DNA from: CAYSWK01 sp964434735
GTDB lineage: Archaea > Micrarchaeota > Micrarchaeia > Anstonellales > Bilamarchaeaceae
NCBI GenBank assembly: GCA_964434735.1
Contig: CAYSWK010000002.1
Location: 1-64,000, forward strand
Length of the DNA stretch: 64,000 bases
Reading direction: 5' to 3'
In this document: positions 1 through 8,146 of the stretch, one piece after another
Layout: every line of letters begins with the position of its first letter
How positions within the stretch are numbered: the first letter of the stretch is position 1
The notes under the pieces: generated by a model
Databases searched by the model: none
What the model was told of the DNA's origin: nothing
Seen by the model: only the letters and a program-made list of their open reading frames with translations
Program-made: the position numbers and the translations under genes

Positions 1-55
1 CCGAACAAACGGCCTCAAGCTGCGAAGCAGTTTCAAGAACAAAAACAACATGTGA

Positions 56-232
56 ATCAAAATCATGCGTCTTAAACGACGAAAAAACTACTCAAGGGTG
101 ACCCCCATGGCATGCAACAAAGAAACAGAAGTATATTCAAGGATAGTAGGGTACTTCAGGCCGGTCCAAAACTGGAACGAAGGAAAGAAACAGGAATTCA
201 GCGAACGCAAGGAATATGTCCCCCGGAGCTAG
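56..232 (+). CDS. nrdD: C-terminal fragment of anaerobic ribonucleoside-triphosphate reductase (NrdD), frame broken upstream
   Basis: The frame ending at the TAG at 230-232 encodes YSRIVGYFRPVQNWNEG followed by KKQEF and ERKEYV, the typical extreme C-terminus of NrdD, the oxygen-sensitive glycyl-radical enzyme that reduces ribonucleotides. The gene runs off the left edge of the window. This frame has a TGA at 53-55, so it cannot continue to the edge. Removing one base from each of the short G and C runs at 96-98 and 102-106 would join it to a frame reading TTQGDP, which fits the lead-in to the last zinc-binding Cys pair, so a frameshift or sequencing error is likely. It lies 3 bases before nrdG. 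Identity of the tail is fairly sure; the state of the gene is not. Confidence 0.6.
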   Translation: MKIMRLKRRKNYSRVTPMACNKETEVYSRIVGYFRPVQNWNEGKKQEFSERKEYVPRS

Positions 233-235
233 GAA

Positions 236-928
236 ATGATTCTTGGGATCCAAAAAACAACGCTCATCGACTTCCCAGGGAAAATCGCATGCACGATTTT
301 CCTTGGAGGCTGCAACTTCCGTTGCGGCTACTGCTACAACCGTGACCTTGTTTTTGGAAACCCAAACCTCCAATCCCAGTCAATTGAGGATTTCGCCGCA
401 TTTCTTGATACCCGCAAAGGAATTCTTGAAGGCGTATGCGTAACGGGCGGCGAACCGACGCTGTACCCATCGCTTGAAAAACTTCTTAGGATGATCAAGG
501 AAAAAGGATTTTTAGTAAAGCTTGACACCAACGGAACAAATCCGCTCATTCTTTCGCAACTCATTGAAAAAAAACTTATTGATTACGTTGCAATGGACGT
601 CAAGGCAGCGTATGAGCATTATGAAACGGTAATAGGCGTCAAACGTTCGCTTGAACAAATAAAACAAAGCGTGGAGATGCTTAAAAATTCAAAAATAAAC
701 TATGAGTTCAGGACAACCGTTATCCCCCAGATCCACACTGCTGCTGAAATGAATTTGATAGGCAACTGGATACGCGGGGCACAGAAGTATTACATCCAAA
801 ACTTCAGAAAGGCGCCAACGTGCATTGACCCGAAATTTTCAGAATGGCCCTCGTTTTCTTTAGAGGAATTGCAAAACTTAAAGAAAATAATGGAACCGTA
901 CGTTGAAAACGTTTCAATACGGTCATAA
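236..928 (+). CDS. nrdG: Anaerobic ribonucleoside-triphosphate reductase activating protein (radical SAM)
   Basis: A 230-residue radical SAM enzyme that installs the glycyl radical on NrdD using S-adenosylmethionine and a 4Fe-4S cluster. The cluster motif C26-x3-C30-x2-C33 lies in GGCNFRCGYCYN, and a GGEPT motif (SAM amino-group contact) follows near residue 71. The N-terminal stretch with LIDFPGK is typical of the archaeal and bacterial NrdG/PflA-like family. It starts 3 bases after the end of the NrdD tail, which fixes its likely partner. A pyruvate-formate-lyase-activase role is the alternative, but the NrdD tail next to it argues against that. Confidence 0.85.
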   Translation: MILGIQKTTLIDFPGKIACTIFLGGCNFRCGYCYNRDLVFGNPNLQSQSIEDFAAFLDTRKGILEGVCVTGGEPTLYPSLEKLLRMIKEKGFLVKLDTNGTNPLILSQLIEKKLIDYVAMDVKAAYEHYETVIGVKRSLEQIKQSVEMLKNSKINYEFRTTVIPQIHTAAEMNLIGNWIRGAQKYYIQNFRKAPTCIDPKFSEWPSFSLEELQNLKKIMEPYVENVSIRS

Positions 929-962
929 ACAGATTATTAAACAAAACCGAAGAGATAGGTGC

Positions 963-1214
963 ATGGAAGTACATGAAGATCCGCTTGCAAAAGCGTATTT
1001 TTCAATCTGCCACAGGATAGGGCAACCGTACGATTTATCCGTTGTCAAAGGACTGCAAACGCTCATCCCTGCAAGCTTCATAGAAATACCCTTTGATACG
1101 CCTGGCCATGCACAAAAATTTGCGCAGGAATTCCACCGCTCATGCCATGAATTCGGAATTGATGCACAATCCCATAACGAAGTCGTATTCATAAGAAAAA
1201 AGGTGAACGAATGA
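963..1214 (+). CDS. Small conserved-looking hypothetical protein
   Basis: 83 residues, not recognised. I chose the ATG at 963 because a TATA-like ATTATTAAA lies about 25-30 bases upstream, so the message may be leaderless. The protein is acidic at the start (MEVHEDPL) and has one Cys in the first third. It overlaps the following PHP gene by 4 bases (ATGA), so the two are probably translated together. No transmembrane segment or signal peptide. Function unknown. Confidence 0.6.
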   Translation: MEVHEDPLAKAYFSICHRIGQPYDLSVVKGLQTLIPASFIEIPFDTPGHAQKFAQEFHRSCHEFGIDAQSHNEVVFIRKKVNE

Positions 1215-1852
1215 GAAAAATATGCTTTCATGGCCACACAAGCCATTCTCCCGATTCGCTCATTGATCCGTTGCACTTGGTAAAAAGGTGCCACGCGCTC
1301 GGCTTGACGCCGTGTGTTACGGACCATAATTCAATTGCGTCATTTGGTGTTTTGAAAAAACATTTAGAATTCATACCTGGTGAGGAAATCCGTACTGACA
1401 AAGGCGACTTGATCGGCCTTTACCTTACCGAATGCATTCCCAAGCACACGCCGTTCCTTGAGGCCTTGGACTCGATAAAGGAACAGGGCGGAGTAAGCTA
1501 CCTTCCCCACATGTACGATATTTCACGAAAAGGCGTTCCCGACCCGAAACTAGCATCAAAAGTAGATATTATTGAAGTGTTCAACTCGCGCTGCCCGCTT
1601 AATTCAATGAACGAAAAGGCAGATGCGTTTGCAAAAAAGCACAAGCTTCTTCGTGCAGTTGGCAGCGATTCGCACTTTTCAATGGAGATAGGAAATGCAT
1701 ACGTATTGCTTGAGGATTTTGACATCTCAAACCCAAAAGCACTCCTTCGTGCACTCAAAAAACCGAAAGGATTCCACATGCAAAAAGCGCCCTTTTATGT
1801 GCGTGGACCCACAAAACTTGTTTCCATGATACGAAAACCGTTCATGAAGTGA
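1211..1852 (+). CDS. PHP-domain metal-dependent phosphoesterase
   Basis: 213 residues of a polymerase-and-histidinol-phosphatase (PHP) fold. Visible metal-site motifs in order: FHGHTSHS (H7 and H9), VTDHN, PGEEI, the LPHMYD region, and GSDSHF. The family hydrolyses phosphoester bonds (nucleotides, histidinol phosphate, 3',5'-bisphosphates) with a trinuclear metal centre. It overlaps the upstream small ORF by ATGA. The substrate cannot be told from sequence. Confidence 0.8.
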   Translation: MRKICFHGHTSHSPDSLIDPLHLVKRCHALGLTPCVTDHNSIASFGVLKKHLEFIPGEEIRTDKGDLIGLYLTECIPKHTPFLEALDSIKEQGGVSYLPHMYDISRKGVPDPKLASKVDIIEVFNSRCPLNSMNEKADAFAKKHKLLRAVGSDSHFSMEIGNAYVLLEDFDISNPKALLRALKKPKGFHMQKAPFYVRGPTKLVSMIRKPFMK

Positions 1853-1856
1853 TATA

Positions 1857-2171
1857 ATGGAACAGGCAGAACCTCCCAATGGAATTTTTGGAATGCTTAA
1901 GCAATTATTCAAAGGGATATTCGGATTAATCCTTACCCTCCTCAGTTTAGGGGTCTGCGCCATTATCGGACTTGTAGGCATTTTTATCTCACCGCTCATT
2001 ATCATCATAATGATACTAGGAATCGTCCTCTTCATCGCATGGGCAATGAAGAATATCCCAAAAACTACGCAAAAAAGCAAGGAAAACAATGTTGTTGATG
2101 GCTCTGCCGAATATGCAACCCCTGACGAATTCCAATCTACACAACTACCTCAGGCAAGAAAAAGGAAATAA
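1857..2171 (+). CDS. Small two-helix membrane protein
   Basis: 104 residues with one long hydrophobic region (about 18-62) that is long enough for two transmembrane helices, then a polar tail with Lys and Glu. It starts 4 bases after the PHP gene stop, so it is probably in the same transcript. No family recognised; topology is the only thing the sequence supports. Confidence 0.6.
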   Translation: MEQAEPPNGIFGMLKQLFKGIFGLILTLLSLGVCAIIGLVGIFISPLIIIIMILGIVLFIAWAMKNIPKTTQKSKENNVVDGSAEYATPDEFQSTQLPQARKRK

Positions 2172-2223
2172 CCAAAATACGTCAAATAAAAACATATTAA
2201 AACCTCAAGTTTGAATTGAAACC

Positions 2224-3129
2224 ATGGCAGATACGTACGAGTCGCCGCTCTCAAAAGTCGGCAAATTTATCATAGGGATATTCGCGCTCTTTTTTATCAT
2301 CTTGATGCTGTTTGCGTTCTTCCCTATACAGATAATTAATACGGGTGAAGTCGGAGTTCTTTTGGAATTTGGAAAAGTAAAGGAGATCTGGAAACCAGGT
2401 ATTCACCTTATGATTCCATTCATGAACTCAGTTGATATCATGTCAACACAGATCGAAAAGTTCGAAGCTGAAGCATCTGCCGCTTCCTCAGACTTACAGA
2501 TCGTACGAACCACCATAACGGTAAATTATAGGCTTCCTGAAACCGACGCAAGTGTCCAAAGCTTATATGAAAATTTCAAAGGAAACCACGAATCAAGAAT
2601 CATCGAACCATTGGTGCAAGAAGTAGTCAAGGCAAACACGGCCAAGTATTCGGCCGCTGAATTGATTGCAAAACGTGAGCAGCTCAAAACCGTAATAGGT
2701 GCAAACCTCAAGGAAAAACTCAGGCAATACGATATCAACGTCGTTGAAGTTTCCATCACCAACTTTGACTTCTCACCTGAATTTAACCGGGCAATTGAGG
2801 AAAAGGTCGTTGTTGAGCAGGAACTTTTAAAGGAACAGTACGAATTGCAGAAAAAGCAAATTGAAGTGCAACGCATCATTGCAGAAAAGAATGCAAGCGC
2901 AATAGGTGCAATACTTGAAGCACAAGGTGCGGCAGAAGCGCAACTCATACGTGCAGAAGCGGATGCGAGGTCAATACAAAGGATAACTCAAAGCCTCACA
3001 GACCCCTACATCAAGTATTACTACATACAACGATGGAACGGCCAGATGCCAAAAGTTTTGGGTTCGCAGGATATGATTATTGACGTAAGCACGTTTGTTG
3101 AGGAACCAAAGCCCGCGGCAAATAAATAA
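2224..3129 (+). CDS. SPFH/Band 7 (prohibitin, HflC-like) membrane protein
   Basis: 301 residues: one transmembrane helix (about 14-40), then an SPFH domain with the pattern TGEVGVLLEFGKV ... PGIHLMIPF ... VNYRLPE, then a long Ala/Glu-rich helix (about 195-260) with AEAQLIRAEADA typical of prohibitin-like coiled coils. The family assembles into large membrane-bound rings that scaffold proteases or define lipid microdomains. It has its own probable promoter (TTAAAACC-like upstream of 2200). No associated protease gene is next to it. Confidence 0.85.
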   Translation: MADTYESPLSKVGKFIIGIFALFFIILMLFAFFPIQIINTGEVGVLLEFGKVKEIWKPGIHLMIPFMNSVDIMSTQIEKFEAEASAASSDLQIVRTTITVNYRLPETDASVQSLYENFKGNHESRIIEPLVQEVVKANTAKYSAAELIAKREQLKTVIGANLKEKLRQYDINVVEVSITNFDFSPEFNRAIEEKVVVEQELLKEQYELQKKQIEVQRIIAEKNASAIGAILEAQGAAEAQLIRAEADARSIQRITQSLTDPYIKYYYIQRWNGQMPKVLGSQDMIIDVSTFVEEPKPAANK

Positions 3130-3191
3130 TTTTTTTACTTCTTTTTTCATCTGAAGGAAGCCCTTAAGAATCAGGGCTATGAAACAAAAAT

Positions 3192-3455
3192 ATGTTAGAC
3201 CCGGAATTCAAGATACTCAACGTCTTTTTAGAGCCTCAAAACCAATCAAAGGCACTAACTAGCAAAGAAATTCAAAAACTTGTAAAGTTTACGCATGAAA
3301 AAACAATCAACTGCCTCAAAAAACTCATTACTGATGAAGTACTCATTGAAAAGAAAAAAGGGGACGAACTTTTATTTTCACTCAATAAGAAAAACGGCCT
3401 GGTAAAAATGTGCCTTTCTGTTGGCTCCCAACCTGACTTTAAAATGGAGAAATAA
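3192..3455 (+). CDS. Small winged-helix DNA-binding protein
   Basis: 87 residues. The arrangement SKEIQKLVKFTHEKTINCLKKLITDEVLIEKKKGDELLFSLN reads as helix-turn-helix plus a beta wing, as in MarR/ArsR-like archaeal transcription regulators; I see no ligand-binding extension. It is convergent with fen on the other strand, with the stop codons adjacent (3455/3456). Target unknown. Fold call moderate. Confidence 0.55.
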   Translation: MLDPEFKILNVFLEPQNQSKALTSKEIQKLVKFTHEKTINCLKKLITDEVLIEKKKGDELLFSLNKKNGLVKMCLSVGSQPDFKMEK

Positions 3456-4496
3456 TTACCCAAACCACGTTTCCAATTTTCGTTGCGCACCCTTCTCTTT
3501 TACGTTCTTTTTGAGATTTGCAAGCACGTTTTCTATCCTATCATTGGAAAAGTCATGCTCATCGCACATTAACCGAATGACTGAAGAATCATCAGGCGAC
3601 GTAAAGCGAAACGTCGGTTTCTCAACCGCTTCCTGGGACTTGAAAAAAAGAATCACTGTTTCAATGTAATCTTCAAACTCATACGCGTACTTTTCCTTTA
3701 CAAATTTCTTAATGGAATCAAACGTCAAATGCTCCTTTGCAACTTTGAGCGCCGTCTTAGGGCCGACTCGTGGAACCCCTTCATTAAAATCAGTCCCTAC
3801 CAAAATGCCGATATGAATAAGCTGCTCTTGGGTGATGTTTACCGAATCAAGGCATTCTGAAAGCTTAATCTCTTCCGGTTCTATAGTAATGTACGTATTT
3901 TGCCTTGGAACTTTCCTACGTCCGGTAATTGAAATATTACGGATAAGAACAGGCGAACCGAACAAAAGGGAATCATAGTCCTGCGAAGCGGATGCATGGA
4001 CTGCGCCGTTTTTGACAAGTGCTGCGGCATATGCCTCCCCTTCGGTTGGTGCCTGAATAAACGGGATGCCCATTGCAGTAAGCAACTGCTTGCTTTCCTC
4101 AATCATTTCCGAAGTCAAACGAGATGTGCCTTGTGCAAAAGAACGCGCATCCTCATAACGCTCCTCTTCAAGCGCTTTTTTCCATTTCTCTTCTGCTTCC
4201 TTCTTTGTTTTTGCACGCTCCTCAATCGTTCGAAGCTTAAAGGGCGGCGGCGGGCCGTCAAATACGTACACGGGCTTTATGCCGTTTTCAATCAAACGAG
4301 AAGAACGGTACAAAAGACCGGAAAGATGCGCCGTTATCCTTCCCTTATAATCCATAAGCGGAGTGCCATCTTCCTGCCTGATTGATGCAAGGAACTGGTA
4401 CAATACGTTGAAAGCATCAATTGCAATGATCTTTCCTGAAAGGGATGCAAGTGTGGTGGGGTGCCTAACCGTAATGTCTCCAAGATCTACACCCAC
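3456..4496 (-). CDS. fen: Flap endonuclease 1 (FEN-1)
   Basis: 346 residues, a normal archaeal FEN-1 length. It cuts 5' flaps in Okazaki fragment processing and repair. Visible: N-terminal GVDLGDI directly after a GTG start (the conserved N-terminus fixes this start), IAIDAFN (D27), VFDGPPPPFK, EGEAYAAALV, SQDYDSLLF, and VGTDFNEGVPRVGPKTAL (helix-hairpin-helix). The C-terminus KLETWFG is a PIP box for binding PCNA. It sits with a Hef-type helicase and a NurA-like nuclease, which makes this a DNA repair neighbourhood. Confidence 0.95.
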   Translation of the reverse strand: MGVDLGDITVRHPTTLASLSGKIIAIDAFNVLYQFLASIRQEDGTPLMDYKGRITAHLSGLLYRSSRLIENGIKPVYVFDGPPPPFKLRTIEERAKTKKEAEEKWKKALEEERYEDARSFAQGTSRLTSEMIEESKQLLTAMGIPFIQAPTEGEAYAAALVKNGAVHASASQDYDSLLFGSPVLIRNISITGRRKVPRQNTYITIEPEEIKLSECLDSVNITQEQLIHIGILVGTDFNEGVPRVGPKTALKVAKEHLTFDSIKKFVKEKYAYEFEDYIETVILFFKSQEAVEKPTFRFTSPDDSSVIRLMCDEHDFSNDRIENVLANLKKNVKEKGAQRKLETWFG

Positions 4497-4507
4497 TTAC
4501 GCCACCG

Positions 4508-5029
4508 TTATTGGCATCTGCCCGTATTGCATTTCTTGCCATCGGAACAGGTTTTAACTTCAGTAACAAGTTCCTGCGAAGCAGAACAACCGAATTCTTT
4601 TATGGTATTTACATCCACGCACGTGTCAGTGAAATACTTCTCATTCACTGTCGTGGTGCCTCTCACATCAGTATTCAAACCACGGTCGCTGTCTGAACAA
4701 ACGTTAACACACCTGCCGCCTGCACAGGTGCCGCCGCAATCATACCGAAGCTCAAAAAGAACGCCCTTAGGATCACAATAATATTTCTGCATAGTTCCCG
4801 GACGAGGGCAATAATCCCTTACTTGTTTTACTGAACCATCTGAATAGGTGAGTTTGACTATGCTGCGCGTATAGTAATCAACTTTCTGCTGAACGGGGGA
4901 GCACGAAACAAGCTTAACCGGCTCATTTTGAGCAAACGGGGTTGCTGCAAAAGAAACCAAAAGGTACGACCCCATCAAAATAACCAATGTAAGAAACGCG
5001 ATTTCCTTTAACTCAGATGCGACCGTCAT
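4508..5029 (-). CDS. Cys-rich secreted or membrane-anchored hypothetical protein
   Basis: 173 residues. An uncleaved-looking N-terminal hydrophobic segment (about 10-30) is followed by an extracellular region with more than ten Cys, several in CxxGxC-type spacing (CGGTCAGGRC, CSDGKKCNTGRC), probably disulfide-linked. It lies between the Hef helicase and FEN-1 genes on the same strand but has no obvious link to repair. No family recognised. Confidence 0.6.
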   Translation of the reverse strand: MTVASELKEIAFLTLVILMGSYLLVSFAATPFAQNEPVKLVSCSPVQQKVDYYTRSIVKLTYSDGSVKQVRDYCPRPGTMQKYYCDPKGVLFELRYDCGGTCAGGRCVNVCSDSDRGLNTDVRGTTTVNEKYFTDTCVDVNTIKEFGCSASQELVTEVKTCSDGKKCNTGRCQ

Positions 5030-5053
5030 GGTGCATACATGCTCTTGATGTTT

Positions 5054-6616
5054 TTAACCCTTCTCCTTAAAGTCAAAAAGTGTGCGTTGCGAAGAATCTG
5101 CACCTGCCGGTCCATTGCCCGTGTCCTGTGCTCGGCGTTGTGTTTTAGAGGTTAGGGCTTGCATCTTGGATTGCGAACTTGTAGCAAGAGTGTCCTTCTT
5201 ATGCTTAAGCCTCATTTGGCCTTGGATTTCAAGGAGAAGCTCCTTCATTTTCTTCTCCTTTTTGTTGGCGCTCCAATAATAATATTCATCACGAGTCTTC
5301 TTGGTCATGAAAATATGGATTTCCCCTTCACGAAAACGGCCTGCCCTTCCACGACGCTGGATAGCACGGATTTCAGAAGCAACAGGCTCATAGAAAATAA
5401 CTGCATCAACTGCCGGGATGTCTAAACCTTCTTCACCGATTGAACTTGCAATAAGCGCTTGGAACTCCTCATTCCTGAACTTTTGAAGCGTCTCCTCCTG
5501 CTCCTTTTTGGTGACCCCATCCTTTTTACCGACAAACACGTGCGAACGGATTCCGTGTTCATTTAAGGTCTGTGCAATTTTCTGGATCTGGTCACGGTAC
5601 TGGGCAAACACAATCATTTTCTTGTTCCCCATTGTTTTTACCAGATTCACAAGCGCTTCAAGCTTAGGATGCTCTTCTTGCGTTTCCAATTGCGTTTCCA
5701 AACGTTGCATGTTCGGTTTTTTCAAAAGCACCGCAACACTCTTGCCGTCTTTTGTTTTTAATTTCTCAACGTATTTCCTCAATGCATGGACTCCTTGTGT
5801 TTCCGCCAATTCAAGCATGTGGAGCAAATGCAAAAGAATAGTATATTGAACAATTGCTGGGAATTTCAAAGGTGAGTCCATATTAAAAATCCGGTTTCTT
5901 AGCTGCATGAACTGCCCCTTATGATTAAGAGGCGGAGGAAATCCCATGCTTGAAAGAAGCTCTGCATGCTCACGAATCATTGAATCAAGCGTGTATTTTA
6001 TCCCGGCCATGGATGCGGAAAGCGCAATAGGGTGCCAATGGATATTTTGCTTATGAATATAAGGTGCCACGTCAGGGTCTGAATGCGTCCTGATTTCAAT
6101 GTTTGCGATATGCAAATTGTCAAGCACTTCCATGATACGCTCCTTTTTTCCTCCCGGCGATGCAGTAAGCCCGACAATCAATGCGTTTGGAGCGTGTTTT
6201 GCGACGGTAACGTACGCATAATCCCCCACCGCGCGATGCGCCTCATCAACAATCACCAATGAAAAACGTGCAACCAAATTGCCGTTTTCGATATCATTCT
6301 GGATTGTCTGGGGGGTGCTAATGATAACGGGTTTTACGTACTCGGTCTTGCGTTTGGAAGGAGGCATTTCGCCCGTAACGAGCGAAACCTCATCATCCGA
6401 AAGCCCAAGAACGCTTTGGATTGAAAGAAGATGCTGCTTTGCCAAAGGCTTGGTTGGCGTCACCATCACGCACTGACCAAGCTTCATTTTTTCCTTGATA
6501 AGCATAAGCGCAATGAGTGTTTTTCCCAACCCCGTTGGGAGCACAACTAAGGTGTTTCCATATTCCATAATTGAATGGAAAATGGACAGTTGGTACGCCC
6601 GGGGAGTAAGATTCAT
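5054..6616 (-). CDS. hef: Hef/FANCM-type superfamily 2 helicase without nuclease domain
   Basis: 520 residues of a FANCM/Hef-like DEAH helicase that remodels branched DNA at stalled forks. Motifs in order: I PTGLGKT (about 27-33), II VIVDEAHRA, III LTASPGG, V ASSIGEEGLDIPAVD, VI QRRGRAGR. Thermococcal Hef has a C-terminal XPF-type nuclease (GERK motif) after the helicase; here the protein ends in a low-complexity tail with FDFKEKG and no nuclease motif is visible. Start chosen at MNLTPRAYQ, 24 bases from the divergent NurA-like ORF. Confidence 0.85.
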   Translation of the reverse strand: MNLTPRAYQLSIFHSIMEYGNTLVVLPTGLGKTLIALMLIKEKMKLGQCVMVTPTKPLAKQHLLSIQSVLGLSDDEVSLVTGEMPPSKRKTEYVKPVIISTPQTIQNDIENGNLVARFSLVIVDEAHRAVGDYAYVTVAKHAPNALIVGLTASPGGKKERIMEVLDNLHIANIEIRTHSDPDVAPYIHKQNIHWHPIALSASMAGIKYTLDSMIREHAELLSSMGFPPPLNHKGQFMQLRNRIFNMDSPLKFPAIVQYTILLHLLHMLELAETQGVHALRKYVEKLKTKDGKSVAVLLKKPNMQRLETQLETQEEHPKLEALVNLVKTMGNKKMIVFAQYRDQIQKIAQTLNEHGIRSHVFVGKKDGVTKKEQEETLQKFRNEEFQALIASSIGEEGLDIPAVDAVIFYEPVASEIRAIQRRGRAGRFREGEIHIFMTKKTRDEYYYWSANKKEKKMKELLLEIQGQMRLKHKKDTLATSSQSKMQALTSKTQRRAQDTGNGPAGADSSQRTLFDFKEKG

Positions 6617-6679
6617 CTCATCACGTTTGAATTTGTTTAGATGTTGAGGTTTAAGATTCTTCTACGCACATATGATACT

Positions 6680-7636
6680 ATGGATCTTGAAGGAATACGA
6701 AAACGGATTGCGGCATCGCGCGAGGAAATTACCCGTGCGTGCAATGAACTTCTTCTTAAGAATCCTTCAATAGTCCTTCCTTTAGAAAAAAAGCCTTTTT
6801 CGGGAACCGTTGCCGCAATTGATTCAGGCTTTGCATCAATTCCGCTTTATGGAATGGATGTTCTTGTATTTCGCGCAAGCGGCGTCTTGTTCCCCTACGA
6901 AAACTCAAAACGTACCGGATGCACATACTTTCCAAAATACCGAACTGCTCCAAACGTTGAAACGTTCATTTCCGATGATGCGCCGCAAGCAGGAACCTTA
7001 ATGCAACTTTCACGCCTTAAGGCCGAAATAATGCAGGCAATTGAAATCGTAAAAGCGCATTCACCGGCCATTATTCTGCTCGATGGCTCCATTGCGCCTC
7101 TTGCATCAGATAAGCCGTTTGAAGCGCATGAATTGTACGCGCAAACAATTCAAGCATATAAGGAACTCTATGAATTATGCAAAGGAAAAACAATCCTTGC
7201 GAGCGTGGTAAAGGATGCACGCGGAAAACGGTTTTCAAACGAATTTTTAGAGCACTGCCAAACAAGCGATTCGTTTTTCATGTCAATACTTCTTAAAGAG
7301 GGACAGCGAACGTGCGATATCCCGACAAACTCAAAAGCAAATGCAATAACAAAAGACCTTGGAATCTCCCATGAGGAATTACGTTGTATGTATGTGCGAC
7401 CAAGCGAGGACACGCCAATACGCGTCGAATTCCTTTCAGGAAACGACTCTTCATACGTTGCTTGCGTACTTTGCGAATTGTGCGGCCCGTCAAAAATACA
7501 TACCTACCCGCCCGTACTTATTGAAGCAGATTTGCGTGCAAAGCTTGAACCAAACGAAATTGAACAAGTTACTTATGAGCTTGAATTTGGCGCAGGAATA
7601 AAAAAGTTGAAACGAGATTCACGTCCGTTTAGATAA
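6680..7636 (+). CDS. nurA: NurA-like 5'-3' nuclease
   Basis: 318 residues with NurA-domain signatures: AIDSGFASIPLYGMDVLVFRA (first metal Asp), a central LLDGSIAPL (second metal Asp), and a C-terminal VLIEADLRAKL. NurA with the HerA translocase resects DNA ends in archaeal recombination repair. No herA is in the window. The open frame extends to an ATG at 6641, but the ATG at 6680 is preferred because TTTAAGA sits 25-30 bases before it, suggesting a leaderless message. Divergent from the Hef-type helicase. Confidence 0.7.
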   Translation: MDLEGIRKRIAASREEITRACNELLLKNPSIVLPLEKKPFSGTVAAIDSGFASIPLYGMDVLVFRASGVLFPYENSKRTGCTYFPKYRTAPNVETFISDDAPQAGTLMQLSRLKAEIMQAIEIVKAHSPAIILLDGSIAPLASDKPFEAHELYAQTIQAYKELYELCKGKTILASVVKDARGKRFSNEFLEHCQTSDSFFMSILLKEGQRTCDIPTNSKANAITKDLGISHEELRCMYVRPSEDTPIRVEFLSGNDSSYVACVLCELCGPSKIHTYPPVLIEADLRAKLEPNEIEQVTYELEFGAGIKKLKRDSRPFR

Positions 7637-7642
7637 GGAGGA

Positions 7643-8146
7643 TTATTTTGAACCGATTACGGTTGCTTTAGCACAGCCAGATGAATCACATGAAAGCGTC
7701 ACGGGGCCGTCATTATCAAGAAACTCATGCGTACTGCCTGCAACTTTTGAAAGAAAATGAACTGGGGTTCCTGAAGGACTAATATATACAATCCCGACGT
7801 TTCCAAGGCCAGTTACAAACCAAACAGAATCAGAATCTATAGGCCCCGCAATTCGTATACCTGAATCAAACGAAACGCCCTCACCTAAAACACCGTCAAA
7901 AGAAAACGAGTTTATTGGATACTGAATAACGCTGCATGAATCAACAAGCAATGCGGCCTGAGCCGTGCATGCAAATGCACGCACGGTTTCCGGTTTGCGT
8001 CGTTTTGAAATAACCGTTCCGTCCTTTGAAAGAAGAACGGTTGCACTAGCATCAGAATGCAACGAGCACTCTGGAACGGGTTTTGGAGTTGAATAGCTTA
8101 TTGCAGGTGTTGCCAATAAAAAAAGAGAAAATGCTACCCTTTTCAT
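7643..8146 (-). CDS. Secreted hypothetical protein
   Basis: 167 residues. An N-terminal signal peptide (MKRVAFSLFLLATPAISYS) is followed by a beta-rich region with six Cys. Its ATG overlaps the stop of the upstream gene (ATGA at 8143-8146), so the two form an operon. No family recognised. An extracellular role is inferred from the signal peptide only. Confidence 0.6.
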   Translation of the reverse strand: MKRVAFSLFLLATPAISYSTPKPVPECSLHSDASATVLLSKDGTVISKRRKPETVRAFACTAQAALLVDSCSVIQYPINSFSFDGVLGEGVSFDSGIRIAGPIDSDSVWFVTGLGNVGIVYISPSGTPVHFLSKVAGSTHEFLDNDGPVTLSCDSSGCAKATVIGSK

